A stretch of DNA of 64,000 bases from Parachitinimonas caeni (GTDB lineage: Bacteria > Pseudomonadota > Gammaproteobacteria > Burkholderiales > Chitinimonadaceae). Where the stretch lies: assembly GCF_030129945.1 (NCBI RefSeq), contig NZ_JARRAF010000003.1:186001-250000 (forward strand), read 5' to 3'. The position numbers and the translations under genes are program-made. Shown here in pieces: positions 53,771 to 61,373 of the stretch; position 1 is the first letter of the stretch; each line of letters begins with the position of its first letter. The notes beneath the pieces are model-generated. The model was not told the DNA's origin. It saw nothing but the letters and a program-made list of their open reading frames with translations, and made no database searches.

Positions 53771-54688
53771 ATGACCATGACCTGCGCTATCGCACTTGAA
53801 GGCCTAACCAAGCATTATCGTGACCGAAAAAAGCAGTCCACCAAGGCGCTCGACAATGTCACGCTATCAGTCAATCAAGGAGAAGCTTTTGGTTTCATTG
53901 GCCCCAATGGTGCCGGCAAAAGCACAACGATCAAGATCCTGACTGGCATCATCAGTCCATCCAGCGGCAAAGCCAGCATGTTTGGCACAGATGTTTCTGA
54001 CCATCATGCCCGCCTTGGTATGGGATACGTACCAGAAAATCCTTATCTCTATGACTACCTGACCCCACTCGAAGTGCTAAAAATGGGAGTCAGTTTGCAT
54101 AAGCTCAAAGTGGACAATACCGAGAAGCACTGCATGAAGTGGCTGGAGCGTTTCAGTATCGCGCATGTAGCCAACAAGCGCATTCGTAGCTTCTCCAAGG
54201 GGATGACTCAACGCACAGTCCTTGCGCATGCTTTGGCAATCCAGCCCCGCCTGTTGATTCTGGATGAGCCCTTGTCAGGCTTAGATCCAATAGGCCGTAA
54301 AGAAGTGGTTGATGTATTGATGGAATACCGCCACCAAGGTGGCACCATTTTCTTCTCTTCCCATGTTTTGCACGACGTCGAGCGACTGGCAGACCGCTTT
54401 GGCCTGATCCACAAAGGGGTTCTACGTACCGTTCAAGAACCACATGAGCTGGTTGGCGACACGGGCAAAGTACTGGTCAGGAGTATGGGCACACAAGCAA
54501 TTGAGGGCATGGAAAAGGATGTCGGCGAGCGATGGTCTACCAATATTGAAAGGGATCAGCTCTGGCCACTGCTGGAACAGCTAAGAGCTGCCGACCATCA
54601 GATTGTAGAAATCAAACCCGCACTTACCTTGGAAGGTGCGTTTGTTAAGTATGTAACAGAAGATATTCAACCTAACCGCGCCAGCTAA
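53771..54688 (+). CDS. ABC transporter ATP-binding protein, pilin-associated
   Basis: A 305-residue ABC ATPase of the ABC-2 (DrrA/NatA-like) type. Walker A is IGPNGAGKSTT, signature SFSKGMTQR (a variant of LSGGQ), Walker B LLILDEPLSGLDP, switch SSHVLHDVE. A C-terminal extension of about 80 residues is typical of exporters. It follows the repeat protein after 10 bases and closes the cluster, with a terminator. It probably forms the transporter with the permease at 48415; the ATPase and permease bracket the glycosyltransferase. Confidence 0.92.
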   Translation: MTMTCAIALEGLTKHYRDRKKQSTKALDNVTLSVNQGEAFGFIGPNGAGKSTTIKILTGIISPSSGKASMFGTDVSDHHARLGMGYVPENPYLYDYLTPLEVLKMGVSLHKLKVDNTEKHCMKWLERFSIAHVANKRIRSFSKGMTQRTVLAHALAIQPRLLILDEPLSGLDPIGRKEVVDVLMEYRHQGGTIFFSSHVLHDVERLADRFGLIHKGVLRTVQEPHELVGDTGKVLVRSMGTQAIEGMEKDVGERWSTNIERDQLWPLLEQLRAADHQIVEIKPALTLEGAFVKYVTEDIQPNRAS

Positions 54689-54707
54689 GCTAAACCTTTG
54701 CCCAAAT

Positions 54708-54740
54708 AAAAAGGCATCCCGCTGAAGAGGATGCCTTTTT
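54708..54740. terminator. Bidirectional terminator between ABC ATPase gene and rpoH
   Basis: A 12-bp stem AAAAAGGCATCC (54708-54719) / GGATGCCTTTTT (54729-54740) with a 9-base loop. The A- and T-rich flanks on each side allow it to act on both the plus-strand ABC gene and the minus-strand rpoH gene. Confidence 0.9.
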
Positions 54741-54794
54741 ATTTTTTATTCTGAAACTAGCGCTATTGCCCAGCTCAGGACAGGCTGCAATGGC

Positions 54795-55637
54795 CTAGGC
54801 AGCAGCCAACGTGCCTTTCATTTTTTGTAATGCTTTAACCTCAATCTGGCGAATTCGCTCGGCCGATACCCCGAACTCCGCTGCCAGTTCATGCAAGGTT
54901 GCCGCATCGCCCTCCGCCAACCAGCGTGCCTCAACAATTCGACGACTGCGTGGATCGAGCTTCTCCAGAGCCTCAGACAAACCCTCTGACTGCAGGTGAT
55001 CGACGGCCCGGCGTTCCAGCACGGCTACCGGCTCGTTGTGAGTATCGGCCAACCAGTCGATCGGCGCATAACCTTCCTCGTCACCCTCTTCCGCATGCAG
55101 CGTCACGTCCTGGCCGCTCAAGCGCGTATCCATTTCCATCACTTCCTCAGGCTTAACACCGAGGTCTTTCGCGATTTCCTTGGCTTCGGACTGCGACAAA
55201 GCTGAGAAGCTCTGCTTCATGCTACGCAGATTAAAAAACAACTTGCGCTGCGCCTTGGTCGTCGCGATCCGAACCAAGCGCCAATTGCGAAGGATGTACT
55301 CGTGAATTTCAGCCTTAATCCAATGCACGGCAAAGGAAAACAAGCGCACACCACGATCTGGCTCGAAGCGTTTAACGGCCTTCATCAAGCCGATATTGCC
55401 TTCCTGCACCAGATCTGCCTGAGGCAAGCCATAGCCTGCATAGCCCCGGGCAATTGATACCACTACCCGTAAGTGGGACAAGACGAGGCGTCCTGCCGCA
55501 TCAATGTCATGCTCCCGTTGCCAACGTGTCGCCAACTCGGTTTCTTCCTCCTGCGAAAGCATCGGGATTGCAGATACCTGCTGTACGTAGCGGTCAAGAC
55601 CGTCGGACAGTACGGGCAAAGCGAACGTGGCACTCAT
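54795..55637 (-). CDS. rpoH: RNA polymerase sigma-32 factor RpoH
   Basis: Heat-shock sigma factor of 280 residues. Region 2 has VVSIARGYAGYGLPQADLVQEGNIGL, then RPDRGVRLFSFAVHWIKAEI-like sequence (FEPDRGVRLFSFAVHWIKAE). The RpoH box QRKLFFNLR (about residue 128) is diagnostic, and the C-terminal HTH is LHELAAEFGVSAERIRQIE. ATG at 55637 has AGGAGAG 5 bases upstream; the longer ORF from 55667 does not. A CIRCE element lies 47-73 bases upstream, so the HrcA repressor probably adds control. It follows ftsX, as in E. coli. Confidence 0.96.
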   Translation of the reverse strand: MSATFALPVLSDGLDRYVQQVSAIPMLSQEEETELATRWQREHDIDAAGRLVLSHLRVVVSIARGYAGYGLPQADLVQEGNIGLMKAVKRFEPDRGVRLFSFAVHWIKAEIHEYILRNWRLVRIATTKAQRKLFFNLRSMKQSFSALSQSEAKEIAKDLGVKPEEVMEMDTRLSGQDVTLHAEEGDEEGYAPIDWLADTHNEPVAVLERRAVDHLQSEGLSEALEKLDPRSRRIVEARWLAEGDAATLHELAAEFGVSAERIRQIEVKALQKMKGTLAAA

Positions 55638-55683
55638 CAAATCTCTCCTGAATTCTGTCAAGCACATGGATGACGATCAAATA

Positions 55684-55710
55684 TTAGCACTCGTCATCTG
55701 AGAGTGCTAG
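55684..55710 (-). promoter_or_regulatory. CIRCE operator (HrcA-binding) upstream of rpoH
   Basis: TTAGCACTC (55684-55692), nine bases, GAGTGCTAG (55702-55710): 17 of 18 arm positions match the CIRCE consensus TTAGCACTC-N9-GAGTGCTAA. It sits 47 bases upstream of the chosen rpoH start. HrcA control of rpoH is known from some Betaproteobacteria and links the repressor and sigma-32 heat-shock circuits. Confidence 0.88.
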
Positions 55711-55760
55711 CAGAAGAATAAGTTCCCGCAACACACGTTGTGTATGACGCTCCAAGAGGC

Positions 55761-56663
55761 TTATGCCGCATCCAGCTGACGCAGATGGCGCCGCACAGCA
55801 AATAACGCCCCAAGCAAACTAGCCACCAAAGCACCGGCAAATACAGTTGCCACGGCCTCTAGCGACGGGGTACTCAGCCGATAGGTCTCGCCATACAGTT
55901 GCGCAAACTGCTCCAGCGGTGGATTCAATTCGGCAACTACCCACAGGACAATTCCCCACCCTAGCAACGCTCCCATCCCGCCTTGCAGGGCAGAAAAATA
56001 CAAAAATGGCCGACGAATAAAGTGATCTGTTGCGCCAATCAGCTTGGACACCTCGATTTCGTCTCGGCGCGTCAGAATTTGTAATCGGACGGTATTCGCC
56101 GTCACCAATGCGAGAGTCAACAATAGAAGACCTGCGAGCAGACGGGTTGTTCGTTCGCCCAGATCAACAATGCTTGAAAAGCGCCTAGCCCACGCCGAAT
56201 CAGCTTCAACTTCATCGACTGCAGGATCTTTGCGGATGGTGGCAAGCACTAGCTCCAAGGCCCCAGCCTGCTTGAGTTCAATCAGAATCGAGTCCGGCAA
56301 GGGATTCTCGCCAAGATTGCCCACTAACTCGCCGATCCCACTGCGCTGGCTGATTTCTTTGAGCGCGATGGCGCGATCCACCACCTGTACCTTCGCGATC
56401 TCGGGGTGGCTTTTCAGCTGCTTTTCCAGGCGCATTGTTTCCGAGGGGGTGGCTGAGGGCTTCAGAAAAATCGTCGCCTCGGTTGTTGTAGGAATTCTGC
56501 CCACAACAGCATGCATATTCGTTACCAGTACATGCAAAGTCAGCGGCAGGGCAACCGCCACCCCGATTACTGAAACGTTGAAGAAGCTTGCAAGTGGCGC
56601 AGCAAGCAATAGCTTAAGTGTGGCAAGTAGTGCCGTTCTGTGTGCAATCAACCAGGATTTCAT
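55761..56663 (-). CDS. ftsX: Cell division protein FtsX
   Basis: Membrane component of the FtsEX complex that activates septal peptidoglycan hydrolases. The 300-residue protein has four membrane segments (about 20-45, 175-198, 225-245 and 270-290) and a periplasmic loop between the first two (SATPSETMRLEKQLKSHPEIA). The FtsX region LIGATDHFIRRPFLYFSALQG is visible. Its start overlaps the ftsE stop (ATGA), the usual coupling. rpoH follows downstream. Confidence 0.94.
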   Translation of the reverse strand: MKSWLIAHRTALLATLKLLLAAPLASFFNVSVIGVAVALPLTLHVLVTNMHAVVGRIPTTTEATIFLKPSATPSETMRLEKQLKSHPEIAKVQVVDRAIALKEISQRSGIGELVGNLGENPLPDSILIELKQAGALELVLATIRKDPAVDEVEADSAWARRFSSIVDLGERTTRLLAGLLLLTLALVTANTVRLQILTRRDEIEVSKLIGATDHFIRRPFLYFSALQGGMGALLGWGIVLWVVAELNPPLEQFAQLYGETYRLSTPSLEAVATVFAGALVASLLGALFAVRRHLRQLDAA

Positions 56664-57313
56664 TGGGTAAACTGCCCCTTCGAAAGCCGCAAAATGCGAC
56701 GTCCATAATCAGCCATGAGGCTTTCGTCATGGGCTGAAATAATGATGGTCACGCCAACCTGATGGAATGACTTGAACAACTCCATAATGTCCAGCGAGTA
56801 AGCTCTATCAAGATTGCCTGTCGGCTCATCGGCCAGCAATATGGCCGGGCGGTGTACTACGGCTCTGGCAATGCACAGTCGCTGCTGCTCACCACCTGAC
56901 AACGCGACAGGATTGAGCTTTTCTTTGCCTAGCAAGCCCACTTTATCCAGCGCCGCCCGGACCCGACGTGTTGCCTCTCGCCGATCGAAGCCAACAATAT
57001 CCAAAGGCAGCATGACATTTTCAAACACACTGCGGTCAAACAAAATCTTGTGGTCCTGAAAGATCAGTCCAATGTGCCGCCGCACAAAAGGCACAGAGGC
57101 GCGTTTCAAACTGGCAAGGTTTTGGCCGCTCACCACTACGCTACCGGAGGTTGGGCGCTCGATTCCGGCAATGAGCTTGAGCAAAGTGCTCTTTCCTGCC
57201 CCCGAATGGCCAGCCAGAAACACCAGCTCACCCGACTCAATCTGAAATGACAAACTCCGCAAGGCTTCCAGTCCGCCGGGATAGCGTTTTGTCACCTGAT
57301 TAAATTGAATCAT
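56660..57313 (-). CDS. ftsE: Cell division ATP-binding protein FtsE
   Basis: ABC-type ATPase of 217 residues that pairs with FtsX at the divisome. Walker A is GHSGAGKSTLLK, the signature ALSGGEQQRLCIARAV, Walker B ILLADEPTGNLD and the switch IISAHDESL. The N-terminal IQFNQVTKRYPGGLEALRS is family-typical. A hairpin separates it from ftsY upstream, so the two may be transcribed separately. Confidence 0.96.
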   Translation of the reverse strand: MIQFNQVTKRYPGGLEALRSLSFQIESGELVFLAGHSGAGKSTLLKLIAGIERPTSGSVVVSGQNLASLKRASVPFVRRHIGLIFQDHKILFDRSVFENVMLPLDIVGFDRREATRRVRAALDKVGLLGKEKLNPVALSGGEQQRLCIARAVVHRPAILLADEPTGNLDRAYSLDIMELFKSFHQVGVTIIISAHDESLMADYGRRILRLSKGQFTQ

Positions 57314-57334
57314 GCGTTATCACCTTCACAACAA

Positions 57335-57355
57335 AACGGAGCCTGAGGCTCCGTT
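57335..57355 (-). terminator. Probable terminator between ftsY and ftsE
   Basis: A 9-bp perfect stem AACGGAGCC (57335-57343) / GGCTCCGTT (57347-57355) with a 3-base loop. On the minus strand the stem ends in TTTTGTTGTG, an acceptable T-tract. It lies between ftsY (stop 57431) and ftsE (start 57313). Confidence 0.6.
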
Positions 57356-57430
57356 CCAAATCCAACACAGTGCAGAACCGATCTCATCCATGACGCCCAT
57401 GGTTTATCGCTTCAAGCAAGCATGGGTAGA

Positions 57431-58726
57431 TTAATCAATCAACGCATCAACATAGTCTTTGGCGACAAAAGGCCGCAGATCATCAATCCCTTCTCCCACA
57501 CCAATAAACCGTAGTGGAATAGGCCGTGTCTTGGCGATGCCTGCGATCACTCCCCCCTTGGCTGTACCGTCCAGCTTGGTCAGAACAAGGCCCGTGAGCC
57601 CCAGCGCCTCATCAAAAACTTTTACTTGGCTTAACGCATTCTGGCCGATGTTGGCATCCAGGACGAGCAATACTTCATGAGGGCCATCAGGCTCAGCTTT
57701 AGCAATCACCCGCTTCACCTTCTTGATTTCCTCCATCAGATGCAACTGGGTGGGCAGACGGCCGGCCGTATCAGCCAGCACAATGTCGATATTTCTGGCC
57801 TTGGCTGCTTGGATTGCGTCAAAGATCACAGCTGCTGAATCCCCGCCATCCTGCGCAATTACCACCACATTATTTCGCTCGCCCCATGCCATCAACTGTT
57901 CTCTGGCTGCTGCGCGGAAGGTATCGCCCGCAGCCAATAAAACGCTCTTGCCTTGGGACTGGAAATATTTCGCCAATTTGCCAATCGACGTGGTCTTTCC
58001 TGCACCATTGACACCGGCCACCATGATGATGAACGGTGCTCCGCTGTCGGTATTCAGTGGGCGCTCCAACGGCGCGATCAGATCACCGAGAGCCCCCTTC
58101 AGTGCACCCTTCAATTCGGACGCATCCTTCAGCCCCGCCAATGTGACACGCTCTCTGACTTGCTTGAGAAGGTGATTCGTCGCGTCCACACCCATATCGG
58201 CTGTCAGCAGAATGGACTCCAGCTCTTCGTAGATGTCTTCATCAATCTGACCCCCACCAAATAAAGCCGCAAGCTCTTTACCCAGCTTGTCTCTCGTCTT
58301 GGCTAGACCTGCTTTGAGTTTGTACTGCCAGACTTCCTGACTAGCTTCAACGACGTCTTTCGCCAACACCGTGACATCGGTATTCAGTATCTCGACCGTT
58401 TTTTGCCAGAAGGACTTTTCTTCAACAGCAGCTGGCGCCTGGACAACTGGCTCGGTAACTTGCGCCGGCGGCTCTACGCTTGCAGGATCTGCTGCGAGGG
58501 GTAGCGGTTCTGCCGCAGGTGCGATCGGCGCCTGAGATTCGGGCGCGCCTTCGCCTTCGGCTGTCGGAGTCGCCGGGACATGAGGGGCAGCAGTAGGAGC
58601 CGCCTCATCACCTCTCATCAGCTCACCCAGATCGGTGTTCAGTAACTTCCAGCCCTGCTTCAGGCGGCTTTTCCAGGCGGAAGGTTCAGTTGATTTCGGG
58701 GGGGTATTGGAATCGTGTTCTGTCAT
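57431..58726 (-). CDS. ftsY: Signal recognition particle receptor FtsY
   Basis: SRP receptor GTPase that delivers ribosomes making membrane proteins to the translocon. The 431-residue protein has a long acidic, Pro/Ala-rich A-domain (residues 1-120). The N and G domains follow: [15 protein letters not shown] (G1), DTFRAAAREQL, DTAGRLPTQLHLMEEIKK (G3), TKLDGTAKGG (G4) and the closing RFIGVGEGIDDLRPF. It is divergent from rsmD, as in many Proteobacteria. Confidence 0.96.
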   Translation of the reverse strand: MTEHDSNTPPKSTEPSAWKSRLKQGWKLLNTDLGELMRGDEAAPTAAPHVPATPTAEGEGAPESQAPIAPAAEPLPLAADPASVEPPAQVTEPVVQAPAAVEEKSFWQKTVEILNTDVTVLAKDVVEASQEVWQYKLKAGLAKTRDKLGKELAALFGGGQIDEDIYEELESILLTADMGVDATNHLLKQVRERVTLAGLKDASELKGALKGALGDLIAPLERPLNTDSGAPFIIMVAGVNGAGKTTSIGKLAKYFQSQGKSVLLAAGDTFRAAAREQLMAWGERNNVVVIAQDGGDSAAVIFDAIQAAKARNIDIVLADTAGRLPTQLHLMEEIKKVKRVIAKAEPDGPHEVLLVLDANIGQNALSQVKVFDEALGLTGLVLTKLDGTAKGGVIAGIAKTRPIPLRFIGVGEGIDDLRPFVAKDYVDALID

Positions 58727-58829
58727 GAATTCTGCCTTATGAAGCAGGCGAAGAAGGAATAGATATCGAATTGGGTTAGCATTTTATCTTTTGCAGCCAT
58801 TCGGCCCAAGCGCCGCTTGAAAAACGATC

Positions 58830-59444
58830 ATGCAACGAAGCCGCCCTCAATCATCTGGCCACGCCCCCAAGCAAAAAAATCAGATTCGTATCATCGGTGG
58901 AGAATGGAAACGACGCCAGCTTAAATTTCCAAATGCAGAAGGTTTGCGCCCCACGCCAGATCGCGTGCGGGAGACCGTCTTCAACTGGCTCGGCCAGGAT
59001 CTTTGGGGGAAAACCTGCCTCGACTTGTTTGCAGGTAGTGGCGGCCTGGGGTTTGAAGCCGCATCACGGCGCGCCCGAAAAGTCATTATGATCGAAGCCA
59101 ACCATAGCGTTTCGAAAACACTGCAAGAGAACCGGCAGACACTAGGTGCGAGCAACATCGAAGTGCTATGCATGGATGGGATGATCTTTCTCGATAAAAA
59201 CAAAGAAACGTTTGATGTAGTTTTCCTCGACCCGCCCTTCCACTCGGATCTTCTCGGCAAAGCCTTGGCCAAACTGGCGCCACATCTGGCTGAAACGGCA
59301 TACGTCTATGTAGAAACAGATAAATGGCCGACATTAAGCGGATGGCGCACCGTAAAGAAAGGCAAAGCGGGGATGGTTCACTATGGACTCATTTCACGAG
59401 ATACCCCGAATGAGGATGTGGAAGTCCACGATGGCCATTTTTGA
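58830..59444 (+). CDS. rsmD: 16S rRNA (guanine966-N2)-methyltransferase RsmD
   Basis: Methylates G966 of 16S rRNA with S-adenosylmethionine. The 204-residue protein begins with IRIIGGEWKRRQLKFP, then RPTPDRVRETVFNWLG. The SAM-binding motif is CLDLFAGSGGLGFEAASRRA (about residue 68) and the catalytic motif is LDPPFHSDLL. Its divergent position to ftsY is conserved among Proteobacteria. It ends in an overlap with a TTG in the antiporter frame. Confidence 0.94.
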   Translation: MQRSRPQSSGHAPKQKNQIRIIGGEWKRRQLKFPNAEGLRPTPDRVRETVFNWLGQDLWGKTCLDLFAGSGGLGFEAASRRARKVIMIEANHSVSKTLQENRQTLGASNIEVLCMDGMIFLDKNKETFDVVFLDPPFHSDLLGKALAKLAPHLAETAYVYVETDKWPTLSGWRTVKKGKAGMVHYGLISRDTPNEDVEVHDGHF

Positions 59445-59497
59445 GCCGTTCACCCACCCTGCGCAAACTCCCCCTCCACCGTGAGCATCGGGCCGAA

Positions 59498-60856
59498 ATG
59501 AAAAGACGCGATCCCAAGTTATTCCTGCTAGGCACTGCTTCGACCTTACCAGCCATCGCATGGGCAAGCGGCACAGCACATACCAGCACCCATCTGCTTT
59601 GGCTGCTCATAATTTTACTGGCAGCGCGGTTATCCAACCTGATCGAAAAGATCGGTCAGCCCGCAGTTTTGGGAGAGCTGTTGATTGGGATCATCTTAGG
59701 TAATCTGGGATTGCTAGGACTCCATCAGCTGGATGCAATACGAAGTGACTCCATCATGGAATTCCTGGCCAAACTCGGAGTGATCATCCTGCTGTTTCAA
59801 ATCGGCCTGGAGTCCAATCTTGATGTCATGCGTCGCGTGGGGCTACGCGCACTGATGGTTGCCAGCGTGGGTGTAATCATCCCCTTTATCTTCGGAACGC
59901 TGTTGATCGGCCCATTGCTACTACCCGAGTCGAGCTCGATTACCTACCTCTTTATTGGTGCAACGCTCACAGCGACTTCCGTTGGAATAACCGGCCGCGT
60001 CTTTAAAGACGCAGGCATTCTGCACAGTGTCGAAGCATCCATTGTGCTTGGGGCGGCAGTCATTGATGACGTACTAGGCTTGGTGATTCTTGCCGTGGTC
60101 AGCGCAATTGCCAGCAAGGGCAGCATCTCTCCCATTGAAGTCAGCCGAATTCTGTTGCTAGCGGTTGCCTTTCTCGCTGGCTCCATCATCGTCGGCCGCA
60201 AGCTGGCCCCTCTGATTTCAACGTTGCTATCGCGACTGAACCCGGGTAAAGCCATGCAATTCACCATGCTGGCGTGCTTCTGTTTCGGATTTGCCTACGC
60301 CGCCAATCTGGTAGGTCTGGACCCCATCGTTGGCGCGTTCGCCGCAGGCCTGATTCTTGAAGCCAGCTATGTACACAACTTCGAACCAGATAGCCTGCAT
60401 GTGGAACTTCGAGAAGTCATGACGCCCGCTGAGCCGATGTTGCAGCAGGCAGTCAAACACCTTCTGGAAAGAGAAAATCAGCACCGCTTGAATCGGCAGA
60501 TTGAGCCGGTTGGCTATTTGCTGGTCCCGATCTTTTTTGTGATGAGTGGCATGCAGGTCAACCTGGCAACGCTGGCTGACAGCAAGACTATCTTGATTGC
60601 AGCGGTGATCTCTGCAGCTGCCGTCATTGGAAAGATTGCCTCTGCCACAATAGCCGGACCTGTCAATCGCTGGCTGGTGGGATGGGGCATGGTGCCAAGA
60701 GGAGAGGTGGGATTGATCTTCGCAGCCATTGGCAAACAGCTGCAGGTAATCCCCGACCAACTCTATTCGGTCTTGGTTTTGGTCATTGTTTTCACAACAC
60801 TTATCACCCCGCCGACATTAAACTTGATAATAAAACGCAGCCAATCCGAGCCTTAG
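59498..60856 (+). CDS. CPA2-family cation:proton antiporter
   Basis: Membrane antiporter of about 452 residues with roughly 12-13 hydrophobic segments. The GQPAVLGELLIGIILGNLGL region, the LFQIGLESNLDVM stretch, LGAAVIDDVLGLVILAVVS (a DD pair in the ion-binding helix) and GLDPIVGAFAAGLILE fit the CPA2 (KefB/NapA-like) family. There is no C-terminal RCK/TrkA-N domain. Sodium or potassium specificity cannot be read. The start is uncertain: I used ATG 59498, while the frame extends to a TTG at 59441 that overlaps the rsmD stop. Confidence 0.88.
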   Translation: MKRRDPKLFLLGTASTLPAIAWASGTAHTSTHLLWLLIILLAARLSNLIEKIGQPAVLGELLIGIILGNLGLLGLHQLDAIRSDSIMEFLAKLGVIILLFQIGLESNLDVMRRVGLRALMVASVGVIIPFIFGTLLIGPLLLPESSSITYLFIGATLTATSVGITGRVFKDAGILHSVEASIVLGAAVIDDVLGLVILAVVSAIASKGSISPIEVSRILLLAVAFLAGSIIVGRKLAPLISTLLSRLNPGKAMQFTMLACFCFGFAYAANLVGLDPIVGAFAAGLILEASYVHNFEPDSLHVELREVMTPAEPMLQQAVKHLLERENQHRLNRQIEPVGYLLVPIFFVMSGMQVNLATLADSKTILIAAVISAAAVIGKIASATIAGPVNRWLVGWGMVPRGEVGLIFAAIGKQLQVIPDQLYSVLVLVIVFTTLITPPTLNLIIKRSQSEP

Positions 60857-60925
60857 CCATGAGCAACTTGCCATACCCCGCAAGGAGCGGGAAAATACCC
60901 GAGTAAAAACCTTGGGAATTATTAA

Positions 60926-61192
<267 letters not shown>

Positions 61193-61260
61193 GGATCTGA
61201 TCGACAATCTGCGCACAATCCGTCCTCATCATAACCACTGACTCCCTTCGAGAAAGCTCC

Positions 61261-61298
61261 AAAACAAAAGCCCACCAAACTTGGCGGGCTTTTGTTTT
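61261..61298 (+). terminator. Rho-independent terminator after ferredoxin gene
   Basis: A 13-bp stem AAAACAAAAGCCC (61261-61273) / GGGCTTTTGTTTT (61286-61298). Its ends are A- and T-rich, so it may work in both directions. The Ig-domain lipoprotein gene on the minus strand ends at 61374, upstream of it in that direction. Confidence 0.88.
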
Positions 61299-61373
61299 GG
61301 TTACACACCGGTCTAGTTGAACATCAACACTAACCAGGCCGGTGTTTCACACTGATCACAACGGTGGACCTAT

